Below are positions 32,793-43,993 of a stretch of 64,000 nucleotides of DNA, piece by piece (within the stretch, counting starts at the first letter, position 1; each line of letters opens with the position of its first letter). The stretch comes from Photorhabdus luminescens subsp. luminescens. Lineage in GTDB: Bacteria; Pseudomonadota; Gammaproteobacteria; Enterobacterales; Enterobacteriaceae. The stretch lies in the NCBI RefSeq assembly GCF_001083805.1, contig NZ_JXSK01000004.1, forward strand, positions 1 through 64,000, given 5' to 3'. The position numbers and the translations under genes are program-made. The notes beneath the pieces are model-generated. The model saw nothing but the letters and a program-made list of their open reading frames with translations. It had not been told where the DNA came from and did no database searches.

Positions 32793-34820
32793 ATGTCTCA
32801 AGTCGCAAAAAAATTATTGGTGACGTGCGCGTTGCCATATGCTAACGGTCCAATCCATCTCGGTCACATGCTGGAACATATCCAGGCAGATATTTGGGTC
32901 CGTTTTCAGCGAATGCGCGGCAAAGAGGTTCACTTTATCTGTGCCGATGACGCTCATGGAACTCCAATCATGCTGAAAGCTCAGCAAATGGGGGTTGCTC
33001 CTGAAGAGATGATCGCAACGGTGAACCAAGAGCATCATCAGGATTTTACTGGCTTTTCAGTTAGCTATGATAACTATCACTCTACGCATAGCGAAGAAAA
33101 CCAAGCGTTCTCAACTAAAATCTACTTCGAACTGAAGAAAAACGGCCATATTAAGAGTCGTACTATTTCTCAGTTATACGATCCTGAGAAAAATATGTTT
33201 CTGCCGGATCGCTTTGTGAAAGGTAGCTGCCCGAAATGTAAGTCAGAAGACCAGTATGGCGATAACTGTGAAGTTTGCGGTTCAACCTATAGCCCAACTG
33301 AACTGATCAACCCACGTTCAGCTGTCTCCGGCGCGACGCCAGAAATGCGTGAAACAGAACACTTCTTCTTCGATCTACCCGCATTCAGCAACATGTTGCA
33401 AGCCTGGACCCGCTCCGGCGCATTACAGGAACAAGTTGCTAACAAAATGCAGGAATGGTTTGAATCCGGTTTACAACAGTGGGATATCACCCGTGATGCC
33501 CCCTATTTCGGTTTTGAAATTCCTGATGCGCCGGGCAAATATTTTTATGTCTGGCTGGATGCTCCCATTGGCTATATGGGTTCTTTCCAAAACCTGTGTG
33601 ACAAACGCGGAAATCTGAGCTTTGATGAATTCTGGGCAAAAGATTCCGCCGCCGATCTGTATCACTTTATCGGTAAAGACATTGTTTATTTCCACAGCCT
33701 GTTCTGGCCGGCTATGTTGGAAGGCAGCGGTTACCGTAAGCCAACCAACGTGTTTGTTCACGGTTATGTCACCGTCAACGGTGCGAAGATGTCCAAATCC
33801 CGTGGTACTTTTATTAAAGCCAGCACTTACTTGGATCATCTGGATGCAGACTGTTTGCGTTATTACTATGCAGCCAAACTCTCTGCTCGCATTGATGATA
33901 TCGATCTGAATCTGGAAGATTTTGTTCAGCGTGTTAACAGCGATATCGTTAATAAAGTTGTTAACCTGGCCTCCCGTAATGCAGGCTTCATTAATAAACG
34001 CTTTAACGGCAAGCTGGCGGATAAGCTGGCTGATCCGGCGCTTTACCAACAGTTTATTGATGGGGCAAAGGTGATTGCGGAAGAGTTTAATAACCGCGAA
34101 TTCAGTAAAGCCATCCGTGAAGTCATGGCGCTGGCTGATTTGGCAAACCGTTATGTGGATGAGCAAGCGCCGTGGGTGGTGGCAAAAGAAGAAGGCCGTG
34201 ATGCAGATCTTCAAGCTATCTGTTCAATGGGCATCAACCTGTTCCGCGTTTTGATGACTTTCCTGAAACCCGTTTTGCCAAGTCTGGCAGAACGCGCAGA
34301 AGCTTTCTTAAATACAGAACTTACCTGGCATGGTATTGAACAACCGCTGTTGGATCATCAAATTTCTGCCTTTAAGGCCCTGTTCAATCGCATTGATATG
34401 GATAAAGTGGACGCGATGGTTACGGCATCTAAAGAGAGCATCAACACACCACAGAAAGTCAGCGGTCCACTGGCGGAAGATCCGATTCAGGACACTATCA
34501 CCTTCGATGATTTCGCCAAAGTTGATATGCGCGTTGCCCTGATTAAACAGGCGGATTTTGTCGAAGGCTCAGATAAGTTGCTGAAACTAATGTTGGATCT
34601 TGGCGGCGAAACCCGCCAGGTATTTTCTGGTATCCGCTCCAGTTATCCTGATCCAAAAGCGCTGGAAGGCCGTTTAACTATTATGGTCGCTAACCTGGCG
34701 CCACGCAAAATGCGCTTTGGTATTTCGGAAGGGATGGTTATGGCAGCCGGACCCGGTGGAAAAGATATCTTCTTACTCAGCCCAGACAGCGGCGCACAAC
34801 CCGGTATGCAAGTGAAATAA
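32793..34820 (+). CDS. metG: Methionyl-tRNA synthetase
   Basis: 675 aa. HIGH-type motif PIHLGHML, zinc-binding knuckle [24 protein letters not shown] in [11 protein letters not shown], and a C-terminal tRNA-binding (Trbp111-like) domain from about residue 575 ([11 protein letters not shown] to the end) that mediates dimerisation. Full length and intact. Confidence 0.98.
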   Translation: MSQVAKKLLVTCALPYANGPIHLGHMLEHIQADIWVRFQRMRGKEVHFICADDAHGTPIMLKAQQMGVAPEEMIATVNQEHHQDFTGFSVSYDNYHSTHSEENQAFSTKIYFELKKNGHIKSRTISQLYDPEKNMFLPDRFVKGSCPKCKSEDQYGDNCEVCGSTYSPTELINPRSAVSGATPEMRETEHFFFDLPAFSNMLQAWTRSGALQEQVANKMQEWFESGLQQWDITRDAPYFGFEIPDAPGKYFYVWLDAPIGYMGSFQNLCDKRGNLSFDEFWAKDSAADLYHFIGKDIVYFHSLFWPAMLEGSGYRKPTNVFVHGYVTVNGAKMSKSRGTFIKASTYLDHLDADCLRYYYAAKLSARIDDIDLNLEDFVQRVNSDIVNKVVNLASRNAGFINKRFNGKLADKLADPALYQQFIDGAKVIAEEFNNREFSKAIREVMALADLANRYVDEQAPWVVAKEEGRDADLQAICSMGINLFRVLMTFLKPVLPSLAERAEAFLNTELTWHGIEQPLLDHQISAFKALFNRIDMDKVDAMVTASKESINTPQKVSGPLAEDPIQDTITFDDFAKVDMRVALIKQADFVEGSDKLLKLMLDLGGETRQVFSGIRSSYPDPKALEGRLTIMVANLAPRKMRFGISEGMVMAAGPGGKDIFLLSPDSGAQPGMQVK

Positions 34821-34851
34821 TAGCCAATTTATTTCATTAATATCTTTACCT

Positions 34852-34882
34852 ACGGGGATCAGCAATGATCCCCGCTTTTTTT
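34852..34882 (+). terminator. metG terminator
   Basis: CGGGGATC, loop AGCAAT, GATCCCCG then CTTTTTTT: a classic intrinsic terminator 32 bp after the metG stop. Confidence 0.92.
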
Positions 34883-35380
34883 AATGTGAGCTTTGACATC
34901 CTTGTATCTTGGATTTACCCAGAGCTTCACTTTCAACATGCCAGCAAGCAAGGAGTGAAAGCTGCCAGTAAATTAGAGTCTTCATTTCAAAATACTTGCT
35001 GCTTATCAGTAGGGACTATTACTGAGGCGACGGGTATCCTGCTTGTGCCTTAAGAATCGATTTTCTGGGCAAACTTTTTCGTTAATCGTCGAACAAGGGC
35101 CGATAGAAGATAGACCTGCACTTGGATTTTTTAGCTGTTTTGTGTTGAACAAATCAACTACCGTACCTTAGTTTCGATCCTCTTTTATTGGTTAATTATA
35201 TGTGACATGGAAAATTTCCATCTCCAGTATCCACTTTGGATTTTCTTCAATAGAAAGTAAAGTTCAAAGTAGTTAATGAAATTATCACTAGTTATAGCGA
35301 GATAATTCAGTTAAATTATCATCGAATTTAGAATGGAATTGAAGTAAATCAATGTGTAGGAAAATTATTAGGAGGTTAGT
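34883..35380. other. Non-coding stretch before hcp
   Basis: About 500 bp of lower GC. Several short frames exist but none has a ribosome site or recognisable content. It probably marks the left edge of the inserted hcp islet and holds the hcp promoter. Confidence 0.5.
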
Positions 35381-35863
35381 ATGGCCATACCGGCATATAT
35401 ATGGTTGCAAGATGATGGTGGTGCAGATATTAAGGGATCTGTCGATGTACAAAATCGCGAGGGTAGCATTGAAATCCTGAGTTTTAACCATAGTCTATAT
35501 ATTCCCACTGATAGTAGTACAGGAAAACTAACAGGTACCCGCGTACATGGTTCAATGAGTTTCGAAAAAGAATTTGATCGGGCATCTCCATACCTTTATA
35601 AAGCTGTTGCCACTGGACAGACGTTAAAATCTGCTAATATCAAGTGGTACAGAATAAACAACACAGGTCAGGAAGAGGAATATTTCCATATCCTTATGAG
35701 CGGAGTGAAAATTGTTTCAATTTCTCCAGTAATGCACAATATAAAAGACCCGTCTTATCAACACCTTAATCATCTGGAATCCGTTGAAATTAGATACGAG
35801 AAAATTACGTGGAAATACCTTGATGGTAATATTATTTACTCTGATTCATGGAAAGAGCGCTAA
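35381..35863 (+). CDS. hcp: Hcp family type VI secretion tube protein
   Basis: 160 aa, the usual Hcp length. Family signatures: MAIPAYIWLQDDGGADIKGSVDV, IEILSFNHSLYIP, GTRVHGSMSFEKEFDRASP, and the conserved late segment HLESVEIRYEKITWKYLDG. Hcp forms hexameric rings of the T6SS tube and carries small effectors. AGGAGG lies upstream of the ATG. No other T6SS structural genes are in the window, so this is an orphan hcp, apparently paired with the effector remnant on the opposite strand. Confidence 0.93.
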   Translation: MAIPAYIWLQDDGGADIKGSVDVQNREGSIEILSFNHSLYIPTDSSTGKLTGTRVHGSMSFEKEFDRASPYLYKAVATGQTLKSANIKWYRINNTGQEEEYFHILMSGVKIVSISPVMHNIKDPSYQHLNHLESVEIRYEKITWKYLDGNIIYSDSWKER

Positions 35864-35889
35864 GAAATAACGCCGGAATATCCGGCATT

Positions 35890-36183
35890 TTATCGAAGTC
35901 TATTAAAAATCCGACTGGCGATTTTGTGTATAATTAGAGCTATTATTAAAAGTACAAAGATGTCTATAAAAAATTCAACCCAGCTATCCTCGTAATTGCC
36001 TCCTAACCAACCCAAATTTATACTGTTCAGGAAACGTTCTACCATGCGGTACACCTGATAAACAGCCAAGTTTAATGGAGTAATGAACCGGAACGCTAGC
36101 AGTGCGATCAACAGGCATAGTAAATAACCCAATAAGCTAAGAAACTTTACACGCACCAAAATTTGTATTCCCCATAACATCAA
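35890..36183 (-). CDS. Small membrane protein, candidate immunity protein
   Basis: 97 aa with hydrophobic segments at about residues 3-33 (VRVKFLSLLGYLLCLLIALLA) and 65-87 (FFIDIFVLLIIALIIHKIA), a basic C-terminus, and an acidic loop between (LGGNYEDSWVE). It overlaps the 3' end of the Tlde1-like gene by 47 bp in another frame on the same strand, the place where an immunity gene would be expected for an effector acting in the periplasm. I do not recognise its sequence family; immunity is inferred from position and topology. Start choice is uncertain (two adjacent ATGs). Confidence 0.5.
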   Translation of the reverse strand: MMLWGIQILVRVKFLSLLGYLLCLLIALLAFRFITPLNLAVYQVYRMVERFLNSINLGWLGGNYEDSWVEFFIDIFVLLIIALIIHKIASRIFNRLR

Positions 36184-36661
36184 CTCTACCGTATGCCATC
36201 AATGAGCTGCCGGGTACTTTAAACTTATGGGTACGGAGCAGAGCGTTTCGCACGATATTAAAGTCAGAAACACGATAAAAGGTGATACATCCCCAAGACT
36301 CGCCGCTACCATTCGGACGCAATGGATGAAGACGAAATGCACCGCGTCGAACACCGTTCACGAATATATAATCATTCATTGTCTGAAAACTATATAACCC
36401 AAACTATTGAGAATGATTAGTACCATGAATCATATCAAGAGCTGTGCCTCTGACTTGGTTCGCTATGCTACCAACCGGACGATCAACAATCCAATACTGA
36501 CCTGGAGGAATTGCTGATTTCTCAATGTAAGAACATTCAGACTTGTTGACTTATGGATCTTGACCAGAGAAAACGTCAAATATACCAACGCCATAACAAT
36601 GAAATTTAGCCTTTCGTCCATTATCGGACAGGTCGTTATAATTCATCCTACAAATTTGCAT
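36137..36661 (-). pseudogene. Tlde1-like (DUF2778) T6SS L,D-transpeptidase effector, broken by two stops
   Basis: One reading frame from the ATG at 36661 to the stop at 36137 is continuous in sequence similarity but carries an in-frame TAA (36551-36553) and TAG (36404-36406). N-terminal part: FHCYGVGIFDVFSGQD and IPPGQYWIVDRPVG. Middle: RGTALDMIHGTN. C-terminal catalytic part: FRLHPLRPNGSGESWGCITF, with the His-x12-Cys pair of the family, then YGRVDVMG. Tlde1-type effectors cleave or exchange D-amino acids on peptidoglycan stems. The last 80 codons remain open from the ATG at 36379. Confidence 0.8.
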
Positions 36662-36877
36662 GGTTATTCCCATATAATATATCTGCGAGTTGTATTCCAA
36701 CCTGCAATTGATTAAATTACTATTTTTTCCATAGCGTATGTTTTCGTATGGTTGGACTTCAACGCTACCATAAAGTTCACTTTTTTCTAGAAAACCTCAT
36801 ATTAAATCAAACCACACATTACCAATCTTGCTAATCATTTTATCGGGGCTGTAATCCAGAACCGCCGAAATTTCTGT

Positions 36878-36899
36878 CATCCTTTCGAAGGAAAGGATG
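36878..36899 (+). promoter_or_regulatory. Perfect hairpin upstream of yohJ
   Basis: CATCCTTTC, loop GAAG, GAAAGGATG, about 58 bp before the yohJ start. Could be part of the yohJ leader or an operator. Confidence 0.35.
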
Positions 36900-36956
36900 G
36901 CACATTCCCAAAGTTAATTGTATGATGAATACTTCACCGGAATTAGGAATTTTGTT

Positions 36957-37385
36957 ATGTCGTTTCGTGAAGTACTGATTATTGGTTGGCAGTACCTGCG
37001 AGCATTTGTTCTGATTTATTTGTGTTTGCTGACAGGTAATGCCATTTCTTCCCTATTACCCATCGTTATTCCCGGCAGTATTATCGGCATGTTGATCTTG
37101 TTCGTTTTATTATCTTTCCAGCTCATTCCTGTTCATTGGGCAAAACCAGGTTGTAGTTTTTTACTAAAAAATATGACTTTATTGTTTCTGCCTATCGGTG
37201 TGGGTGTGATGAATTATTACGATCAACTCAGCCAACAGATAATTCCAATTGTTTTTTCATGCCTGATCAGTACCGTAGTTGTTATGATTATCGTTGCTTA
37301 CAGTTCCCACTATGTTCATCGTGAACGTCCAATTATGGGTTCCGCCTCAGAAATTAAGAGTGAACAACAGAAACAAGAGAAATAA
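36957..37385 (+). CDS. yohJ: LrgA/CidA-family inner membrane protein YohJ
   Basis: 142 aa with four hydrophobic helices ([64 protein letters not shown]). Holin-like partner of YohK. The ATG at 36957 after TTAGGAATTTT matches the E. coli start; the longer frame from 36918 lacks homology. Two bases from yohK. Confidence 0.92.
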   Translation: MSFREVLIIGWQYLRAFVLIYLCLLTGNAISSLLPIVIPGSIIGMLILFVLLSFQLIPVHWAKPGCSFLLKNMTLLFLPIGVGVMNYYDQLSQQIIPIVFSCLISTVVVMIIVAYSSHYVHRERPIMGSASEIKSEQQKQEK

Positions 37386-37387
37386 AA

Positions 37388-38083
37388 ATGTTAAGTCATA
37401 TTTGGTGGTCGCTGCCATTAACATTGATTGTATTCTACACCGCAAGAAAACTTTCATTACGATTCAAAATTCCCGTACTGAACCCCTTATTGGTTTCTAT
37501 CGCCATCATTATTCCAATATTGTTAATAACCCACACTTCTTATGAACACTATTTTGCCGGCAGCCGAATTCTAAATGATCTACTTCAACCCGCCGTGGTT
37601 GCGCTAGCATTTCCTTTATATGAGCAGCTACATCAGATCCGAGCCCAATGGAAGTCCATTATCAGCATCTGTTTTATCGGCAGTATTGTCGCTATGGTGA
37701 CAGGCACCGCCATTGCCTTATGGATGGGCGCAACGCCTGAAATGGCCGCTTCGATACTGCCTAAATCCGTCACAACACCAATAGCAATGGCAGTAGCAGA
37801 TGCCATTGGCGGTATTCCTGCAATCAGTGCTGCTTGCGTCATTTTTGTCGGCATTTTCGGAGCAATATTTGGTCACAACCTGTTCGATCTGTTACAGGTA
37901 AAAACTAAAGCATCCCGCGGCCTGGCAATGGGAACGGCATCACATGCTTTAGGTACTGCCCGCTGTGCAGAGGTCAATTTTGTTGAAGGCGCATACAGCT
38001 CATTGGCATTGATGACCTGCGGTATCATTACTTCACTAACAGCCCCCTTTGTATTCCCGGTGCTGCTATACCTATTTAGCTAG
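37388..38083 (+). CDS. yohK: LrgB/CidB-family inner membrane protein YohK
   Basis: 231 aa LrgB-like protein with about seven helices, including the family signature region LPKSVTTPIAMAVADAIGGIPAISA and GTASHALGTARCAE. With YohJ forms the LrgAB/CidAB-type pair tied to murein hydrolase control or small-acid transport in other bacteria. Lies just upstream of cdd as in E. coli. Confidence 0.93.
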   Translation: MLSHIWWSLPLTLIVFYTARKLSLRFKIPVLNPLLVSIAIIIPILLITHTSYEHYFAGSRILNDLLQPAVVALAFPLYEQLHQIRAQWKSIISICFIGSIVAMVTGTAIALWMGATPEMAASILPKSVTTPIAMAVADAIGGIPAISAACVIFVGIFGAIFGHNLFDLLQVKTKASRGLAMGTASHALGTARCAEVNFVEGAYSSLALMTCGIITSLTAPFVFPVLLYLFS

Positions 38084-38152
38084 TTTATCTTTAGGAAATT
38101 TGATATTAATCGCTTAATTACCAACTTCAATTGCATAAGTCTCCCCCATCTA

Positions 38153-38168
38153 TATGACATTAATCACA
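38153..38168 (+). promoter_or_regulatory. Candidate CRP site upstream of cdd
   Basis: TATGA-N6-TCACA, one base from the half-site consensus TGTGA/TCACA, 57 bp before the cdd ATG. E. coli cdd is known to be CRP/CytR controlled, which makes the site plausible. Confidence 0.5.
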
Positions 38169-38224
38169 TTACAAATCTAATCAGACAACTTAGAATGATC
38201 TTAAGTTAATTCGGAGATCACACT

Positions 38225-39109
38225 ATGCAAGCTCGTTTTCACCCTATCTGGGTACAATTACCCGCTAAATTACAGGATGCTCTTTTACCTTACGCAGGGA
38301 ACAATGACTTTCCTGCTATGCTTACTGCTGAGCAAGCTGAATCTATTAAGAACTCCTGCGGTTTTGATGATAACACCCTGGCTGTTGCCCTGTTGCCACT
38401 CGCAGCGGCATGTTCCCTAACACCAATATCCCATTTTAATGTTGGCGCCATTGCCCGCGGTGAAAGCGGAAACCTCTATTTTGGCGCGAATATGGAGTTT
38501 GCTGGCGTGCCACTACAGCAAACGATCCATGCAGAACAATGTGCGATTACTCACGCCTGGTTATTGGGCGAGAAAAAACTGGCGTCTGTTACTGTGAACT
38601 ACTCTCCGTGCGGCCACTGTCGTCAATTTATGAATGAACTTAATAGTGGCGCCCAATTAGAGATTCACCTGCCAAAGCAGGTACATTCAACATTAGGTCA
38701 TTATCTGCCAGATTCTTTTGGCCCAAACGATCTGGGCATTAAGACTTTGTTGATGGACCCGGTCAATCATGGTTATAAACTAGAAACCACGGATAAATTA
38801 GTACTGACTGCACTAGATGCAGCAAACCAGAGCTATGCTCCATACAGTAATTCCTACAGTGGTACCGCGCTTTTAGGAAAAGATGGAAAAATTTATCCTG
38901 GGCGTTATGCAGAAAATGCCGCATTTAACCCAAGCTTACCGCCATTACAAGCAGCGCTGATTCTGATGAACATTTCTGGCGGTGATTGCCTGGCTATCGA
39001 CAGAGCCGTGTTGGTTGAGGGAAAACACTGCGATTTATCCCAACGGAGTGCGACTCAATCCATACTTGCTGCGCTCGGTTGCAGCAAATTTGATTACTAC
39101 ACTTTCTGA
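38225..39109 (+). CDS. cdd: Cytidine deaminase
   Basis: 294 aa dimeric-type enzyme with two deaminase-fold halves. Catalytic zinc site HAEQ in [15 protein letters not shown] and PCGHC in [12 protein letters not shown]. Converts cytidine/deoxycytidine to uridine forms. GGAG precedes the ATG. Degenerate second half ([18 protein letters not shown]) as in E. coli. Confidence 0.97.
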   Translation: MQARFHPIWVQLPAKLQDALLPYAGNNDFPAMLTAEQAESIKNSCGFDDNTLAVALLPLAAACSLTPISHFNVGAIARGESGNLYFGANMEFAGVPLQQTIHAEQCAITHAWLLGEKKLASVTVNYSPCGHCRQFMNELNSGAQLEIHLPKQVHSTLGHYLPDSFGPNDLGIKTLLMDPVNHGYKLETTDKLVLTALDAANQSYAPYSNSYSGTALLGKDGKIYPGRYAENAAFNPSLPPLQAALILMNISGGDCLAIDRAVLVEGKHCDLSQRSATQSILAALGCSKFDYYTF

Positions 39110-39114
39110 ATTTA

Positions 39115-39150
39115 GCGGAAAACCCTCTATGCAGATAGAGGGTTTTCCGC
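39115..39150 (+). terminator. Long perfect hairpin after cdd
   Basis: 16-bp perfect stem (39115-39130 with 39135-39150) with loop GCAG; GGGTTTTCC in the 3' arm supplies the U-rich segment. Begins 6 bp after the cdd stop. Confidence 0.75.
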
Positions 39151-39314
39151 TATAAAAAACAATTACCGTAACATTTTATTAGCCAAATCTGGATGTTATC
39201 TCTCATTTTAGCTCATAATACCTCTAATTAAGTAACATTTACTGTACATATTTTTCCTATCTCTTAGGATCTGTACTAAACCTTATTATCCATTTAGTTC
39301 AAAGAGTAAGATTC

Positions 39315-41012
39315 ATGGAACTGGAACACGAAAGTAAACGTCCACTATATATTCCCTATGCCGGCCCAATTCTGTTGGAATTCCCCCTGCTGAATAAAGG
39401 CAGCGCTTTTACTGAAGAAGAACGCAGCAACTTTAATCTTCACGGTTTATTACCGGAAGCGGTCGAAACCATCGAAGAACAAGCTGAACGTGCTTATCGA
39501 CAGTATCTTGACTTTAAAAATGACGCAGATAAGCACATTTATCTGCGAAATATTCAGGACACTAACGAAACCCTGTTCTACCGCCTGCTGGATGCACATT
39601 TGAACGAAATGATGCCAATCATCTACACACCAACCGTTGGTGAAGCTTGTGAGCACTTTTCCGATATTTACCGCCGTGCCCGCGGCCTGTTCATCTCATA
39701 TCCAAACAAAGCCCATATTGATGACATGCTGCAAAACGCGACCAAACAAAATGTCAAAGTCATTGTGGTTACCGACGGTGAACGTATCCTTGGTTTGGGC
39801 GACCAAGGCATTGGCGGTATGGGTATCCCTATCGGTAAGCTCTCCTTGTATACCGCCTGCGGTGGTATCAGCCCGGCTTATACGCTGCCAGTCGTCCTGG
39901 ATGTCGGCACCAATAACCCACAGCGCCTGAATGATCCGTTATATATGGGCTGGCGTCACCCGCGTATCACCGGTGAAGAGTATGACGAATTCGTAGATGA
40001 ATTTATTCAAGCCGTTAAGCGCCGCTGGCCAAATGTGCTGCTGCAATTTGAAGACTTTGCCCAAAAAAATGCCATGCCTCTACTTAACCGCTATCGCCAC
40101 GAGACTTGTTGCTTTAATGATGATATTCAGGGAACCGCCGCCGTTACGTTAGGTAGCTTAATTGCCGCTAGCCGCGCGGCTGGCCGTCAATTGAAAGATC
40201 AAACAGTTACCTTCCTTGGCGCGGGTTCCGCCGGTTGCGGCATTGCAGAACAGATCGTCGCCCAGATGAAATCAGAAGGTTTAAGTGAAGAACAGGCTCG
40301 CGCCCGTATTTTCATGGTTGACCGTTTCGGTTTATTGACAGACAAATTGCCAAATCTATTGGACTTCCAGAATAAGCTGGTACAGAAAAGCGACTCATTA
40401 ACTAAATGGGATGTAAACAGCGATGCCATCTCGCTGCTCGATGTTGTCCGTAATGCTAAACCGACAGTATTGATTGGTGTTTCAGGTCAGTCAGGCTTGT
40501 TTACAGAGGAGATCATCCGTGAGATGCATAAACACTGTGAACGTCCAATCGTCATGCCGTTATCGAATCCAACTTCTCGCGTTGAAGCCCGTCCAGAAGA
40601 TATCATCAACTGGACAGATGGCGCCGCTCTGGTGGCGACAGGTAGCCCATTTAATCCGGTAAAACACAAAGATCAAGAATATCCGATCGCTCAATGTAAC
40701 AACGCCTATATCTTCCCTGGGATTGGTCTGGGTGCCATTGCGTCAGGGGCCAAACTGGTTACTGACGGTATGTTGATGGCAGCAAGTCGAACACTGGCGG
40801 ATTGTTCACCCTTAGCCCAACAGGGACAAGGCCCGTTACTGCCGCTTATTGATGATATTCAGGACGTATCACGCAAAATTGCGAAACAAGTCGCCAAAGA
40901 GGCACAAATACAGGGCGTTGCCACAGTTACCTCAGATGGCGCACTGGATGAAGCGATTGAACGCAACTTCTGGAAACCTGAATATCGCATGTATAAACGT
41001 ACTTCATTCTGA
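39315..41012 (+). CDS. maeA: NAD-dependent malic enzyme
   Basis: 565 aa, the exact E. coli MaeA length. Decarboxylates malate to pyruvate with NAD. Motifs: [38 protein letters not shown], metal-binding FEDFAQKNA and [14 protein letters not shown], Rossmann motif [13 protein letters not shown]. Intact. Confidence 0.97.
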   Translation: MELEHESKRPLYIPYAGPILLEFPLLNKGSAFTEEERSNFNLHGLLPEAVETIEEQAERAYRQYLDFKNDADKHIYLRNIQDTNETLFYRLLDAHLNEMMPIIYTPTVGEACEHFSDIYRRARGLFISYPNKAHIDDMLQNATKQNVKVIVVTDGERILGLGDQGIGGMGIPIGKLSLYTACGGISPAYTLPVVLDVGTNNPQRLNDPLYMGWRHPRITGEEYDEFVDEFIQAVKRRWPNVLLQFEDFAQKNAMPLLNRYRHETCCFNDDIQGTAAVTLGSLIAASRAAGRQLKDQTVTFLGAGSAGCGIAEQIVAQMKSEGLSEEQARARIFMVDRFGLLTDKLPNLLDFQNKLVQKSDSLTKWDVNSDAISLLDVVRNAKPTVLIGVSGQSGLFTEEIIREMHKHCERPIVMPLSNPTSRVEARPEDIINWTDGAALVATGSPFNPVKHKDQEYPIAQCNNAYIFPGIGLGAIASGAKLVTDGMLMAASRTLADCSPLAQQGQGPLLPLIDDIQDVSRKIAKQVAKEAQIQGVATVTSDGALDEAIERNFWKPEYRMYKRTSF

Positions 41013-41033
41013 TTTGTATCGCTAAAAATACCT

Positions 41034-41071
41034 AAAAAGCTTGTTAGTTTACTTTTACTAACAAGCTTTTT
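41034..41071 (+). terminator. maeA terminator
   Basis: AAAAAGCTTGTTAGT paired with ACTAACAAGCTTTTT, 15 bp perfect, loop of 8, ending in T-run. Confidence 0.9.
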
Positions 41072-41143
41072 CTCAGAGAGAAAACTTGCTTAGAAATTTC
41101 AGGTAAAGTAGCCTTTAACAAATTCAGTCATTAATGTGTATAA

Positions 41144-41983
<840 letters not shown>

Positions 41984-41992
41984 AAACCCCGT

Positions 41993-43141
41993 TTAAGCGG
42001 ACCGGGTCAATACCGCAGTAATTTTACGCCATTGCTGTTCTACCGGCCCTTGCGGGTAACGGCGCAACCACCAGCATGAAAAAAGAATATTCACCGCCCA
42101 AATGGGAAGGATAAATGCAAGTAATTCCAAACGGTCAAATTGGCCAAAAAAACCAAGATGATAAAACAGCAGGGTGCAGATTAAGGTTTGCAGCAAGTAA
42201 TTACTCATCGCCATTCGTCCAACCTGACTGAGCCAGTAATTAATTCGCCAGTATGAAATGACCGGCCAGAAACCATATATCAGAGCGATATAACCCAGTG
42301 CCTGAAATGGCGTTACCAACTCGGCAAGGATATAACCGACAATACCTGACCAAAAGTAATCCCAATTATGGACAGATTGGAACACGACAGAGAATGTCTG
42401 AACAGCCACACTGAGTGGTATCAGCAATAGCGCCGCATTTCGATAATGGTTCGCTGAAAACTCACCTTTTAGCCAACCATTACGGATTAATCCCGCGCCA
42501 CATAACATAATACCGATAAGCTGCCAGCCATATTGAACAAATAGCATGACCATCATCAATATGACCTGATTAAAACGCTCTTTTACTGCTAACCATCCAC
42601 CAGACGTTTTCCAATATGTTTCGTATAACGTATGGAATTCCGTCGTCTGCCAAGAAACATCATTAGATTCGCCGCGGGAAAGAAAGCCAAGAATAAACAA
42701 TAGCGCTAATCCGATCAGATAAAAAATAGCGCCTTGCATAAATAACTTGCTGCTGGCGCTATTTTGGCTAATCAATTGAAAGCTGAAAAAACCAGCCAAA
42801 CTATAAGAGAGCAAAATATCCCCATCCCAGAATAGGATGCCATGTCCCACTCCAATAAGAGCAAGTATCGTTAATCGTGGATAATTCCAGATTTTGCCCC
42901 TTGGTAATAGTAATTCCAAGGTCGCGCCAAATAAGAGGGCCAAAATACACAGGAACTTCCCCTGAACAAAAACGCTAAGTACAGACCAGACAATCAAATC
43001 AGTTAAAGAAACAGAACCATTATACGCCGGATTCAAATAAGCGGCGGATGGCAAAGCAAAACCGGAGATATTGAGTAACAATATCCCCAGTATTGCCAGA
43101 CCACGAATACTATCCAGTGAGTCAATTCTCTGGCAGGCCAT
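41993..43141 (-). CDS. yeiB: DUF418 inner membrane protein YeiB
   Basis: 382 aa, about ten hydrophobic segments, N-terminal IDSLDSIRGLAILGILLLNISGFALP typical of YeiB/DUF418. C-terminal DUF418 region includes YRINYWLSQVGRMAMSNYLLQTL. Function unproven in the family. Spaced 21 bp downstream of folE on the same strand, the E. coli folE-yeiB arrangement, so likely one operon. Confidence 0.92.
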   Translation of the reverse strand: MACQRIDSLDSIRGLAILGILLLNISGFALPSAAYLNPAYNGSVSLTDLIVWSVLSVFVQGKFLCILALLFGATLELLLPRGKIWNYPRLTILALIGVGHGILFWDGDILLSYSLAGFFSFQLISQNSASSKLFMQGAIFYLIGLALLFILGFLSRGESNDVSWQTTEFHTLYETYWKTSGGWLAVKERFNQVILMMVMLFVQYGWQLIGIMLCGAGLIRNGWLKGEFSANHYRNAALLLIPLSVAVQTFSVVFQSVHNWDYFWSGIVGYILAELVTPFQALGYIALIYGFWPVISYWRINYWLSQVGRMAMSNYLLQTLICTLLFYHLGFFGQFDRLELLAFILPIWAVNILFSCWWLRRYPQGPVEQQWRKITAVLTRSA

Positions 43142-43162
43142 TCTTATATCCCGATGTAAAAA

Positions 43163-43822
43163 TTACACATGGCGAGTCGTGCGTAAAAACTCTTGGCGGG
43201 TATTTTGACTAGATTTAAATAATCCACCCAAGGAAGTTGTCGTCGTGGTGCTGGTTGCATCACGGATGCCCCGCGCTTTCACGCAGTAATGGACCGCATC
43301 AATTGATACAGCAACATTATTGGTGCCAAGCAGTGTCTGTAATGCAATCAGGATCTGCTGAGTCAAGCGCTCCTGAACCTGTGGACGCTGCGAAAAAAAT
43401 TGCACAATACGGTTAATCTTAGACAACCCAATGACTTTATCTTTTGGGATATAGGCAACCGTCGCCTTGCCATCAATGGTGACAAAATGGTGTTCGCAGG
43501 TGCTGGTTAGTGTGATATCACGCACTGTCACCATTTCATCCACTCTCATTTTATTTTCTATTAGTGTTATTTTTGGGAAATTACTGTAGTCCAACCCGGA
43601 AAAAATCTCATCGACGTACATTTTCGCAATACGACTGGGGGTTTCTGCCAAACTGTCATCACGCAAATCGAGATTCAACAGTTTCATAATTTCCGTCATA
43701 TGCTCTTCAATACGCGCTTTGCGCACTTCCGGCACCAACGCCTGACCACGCAAAGGCGTTTCAAGACCACGAGCTTCCAGCGCCGAATGCACAAGTTCAG
43801 CTTCTTTACTTAAGGATGACAT
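43163..43822 (-). CDS. folE: GTP cyclohydrolase I
   Basis: 219 aa. First step of tetrahydrofolate synthesis: GTP to dihydroneopterin triphosphate. Zinc ligands in TSTCEHHF and [29 protein letters not shown] and the C-terminal [14 protein letters not shown] segment. Start set at 43822 ([15 protein letters not shown]) after TTGGAGAAAATA, matching E. coli; the upstream ATG adds six residues. Confidence 0.96.
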   Translation of the reverse strand: MSSLSKEAELVHSALEARGLETPLRGQALVPEVRKARIEEHMTEIMKLLNLDLRDDSLAETPSRIAKMYVDEIFSGLDYSNFPKITLIENKMRVDEMVTVRDITLTSTCEHHFVTIDGKATVAYIPKDKVIGLSKINRIVQFFSQRPQVQERLTQQILIALQTLLGTNNVAVSIDAVHYCVKARGIRDATSTTTTTSLGGLFKSSQNTRQEFLRTTRHV

Positions 43823-43993
43823 TATTTTCTCCAAAGACATTACTTTTCATCATCTGGCGGGTAGTAAAATAGATATTCGAGTCATGAAGACCATAACTGA
43901 AACAACTCACTACTAACAGGCAACTATTGCACACACTGTAAATGAGCACGTGGTGATTATCCAGTGATAGCTTTTCATAATGATATGAATTTT

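Noticed and set aside
33471..34214. 247-codon minus-strand frame
   Set aside because: It is antisense to metG, whose plus-strand product is fully conserved; a shadow caused by codon bias.
34865..35053. 62-codon frame after metG
   Set aside because: It starts inside the metG terminator, has no ribosome site and no recognisable composition.
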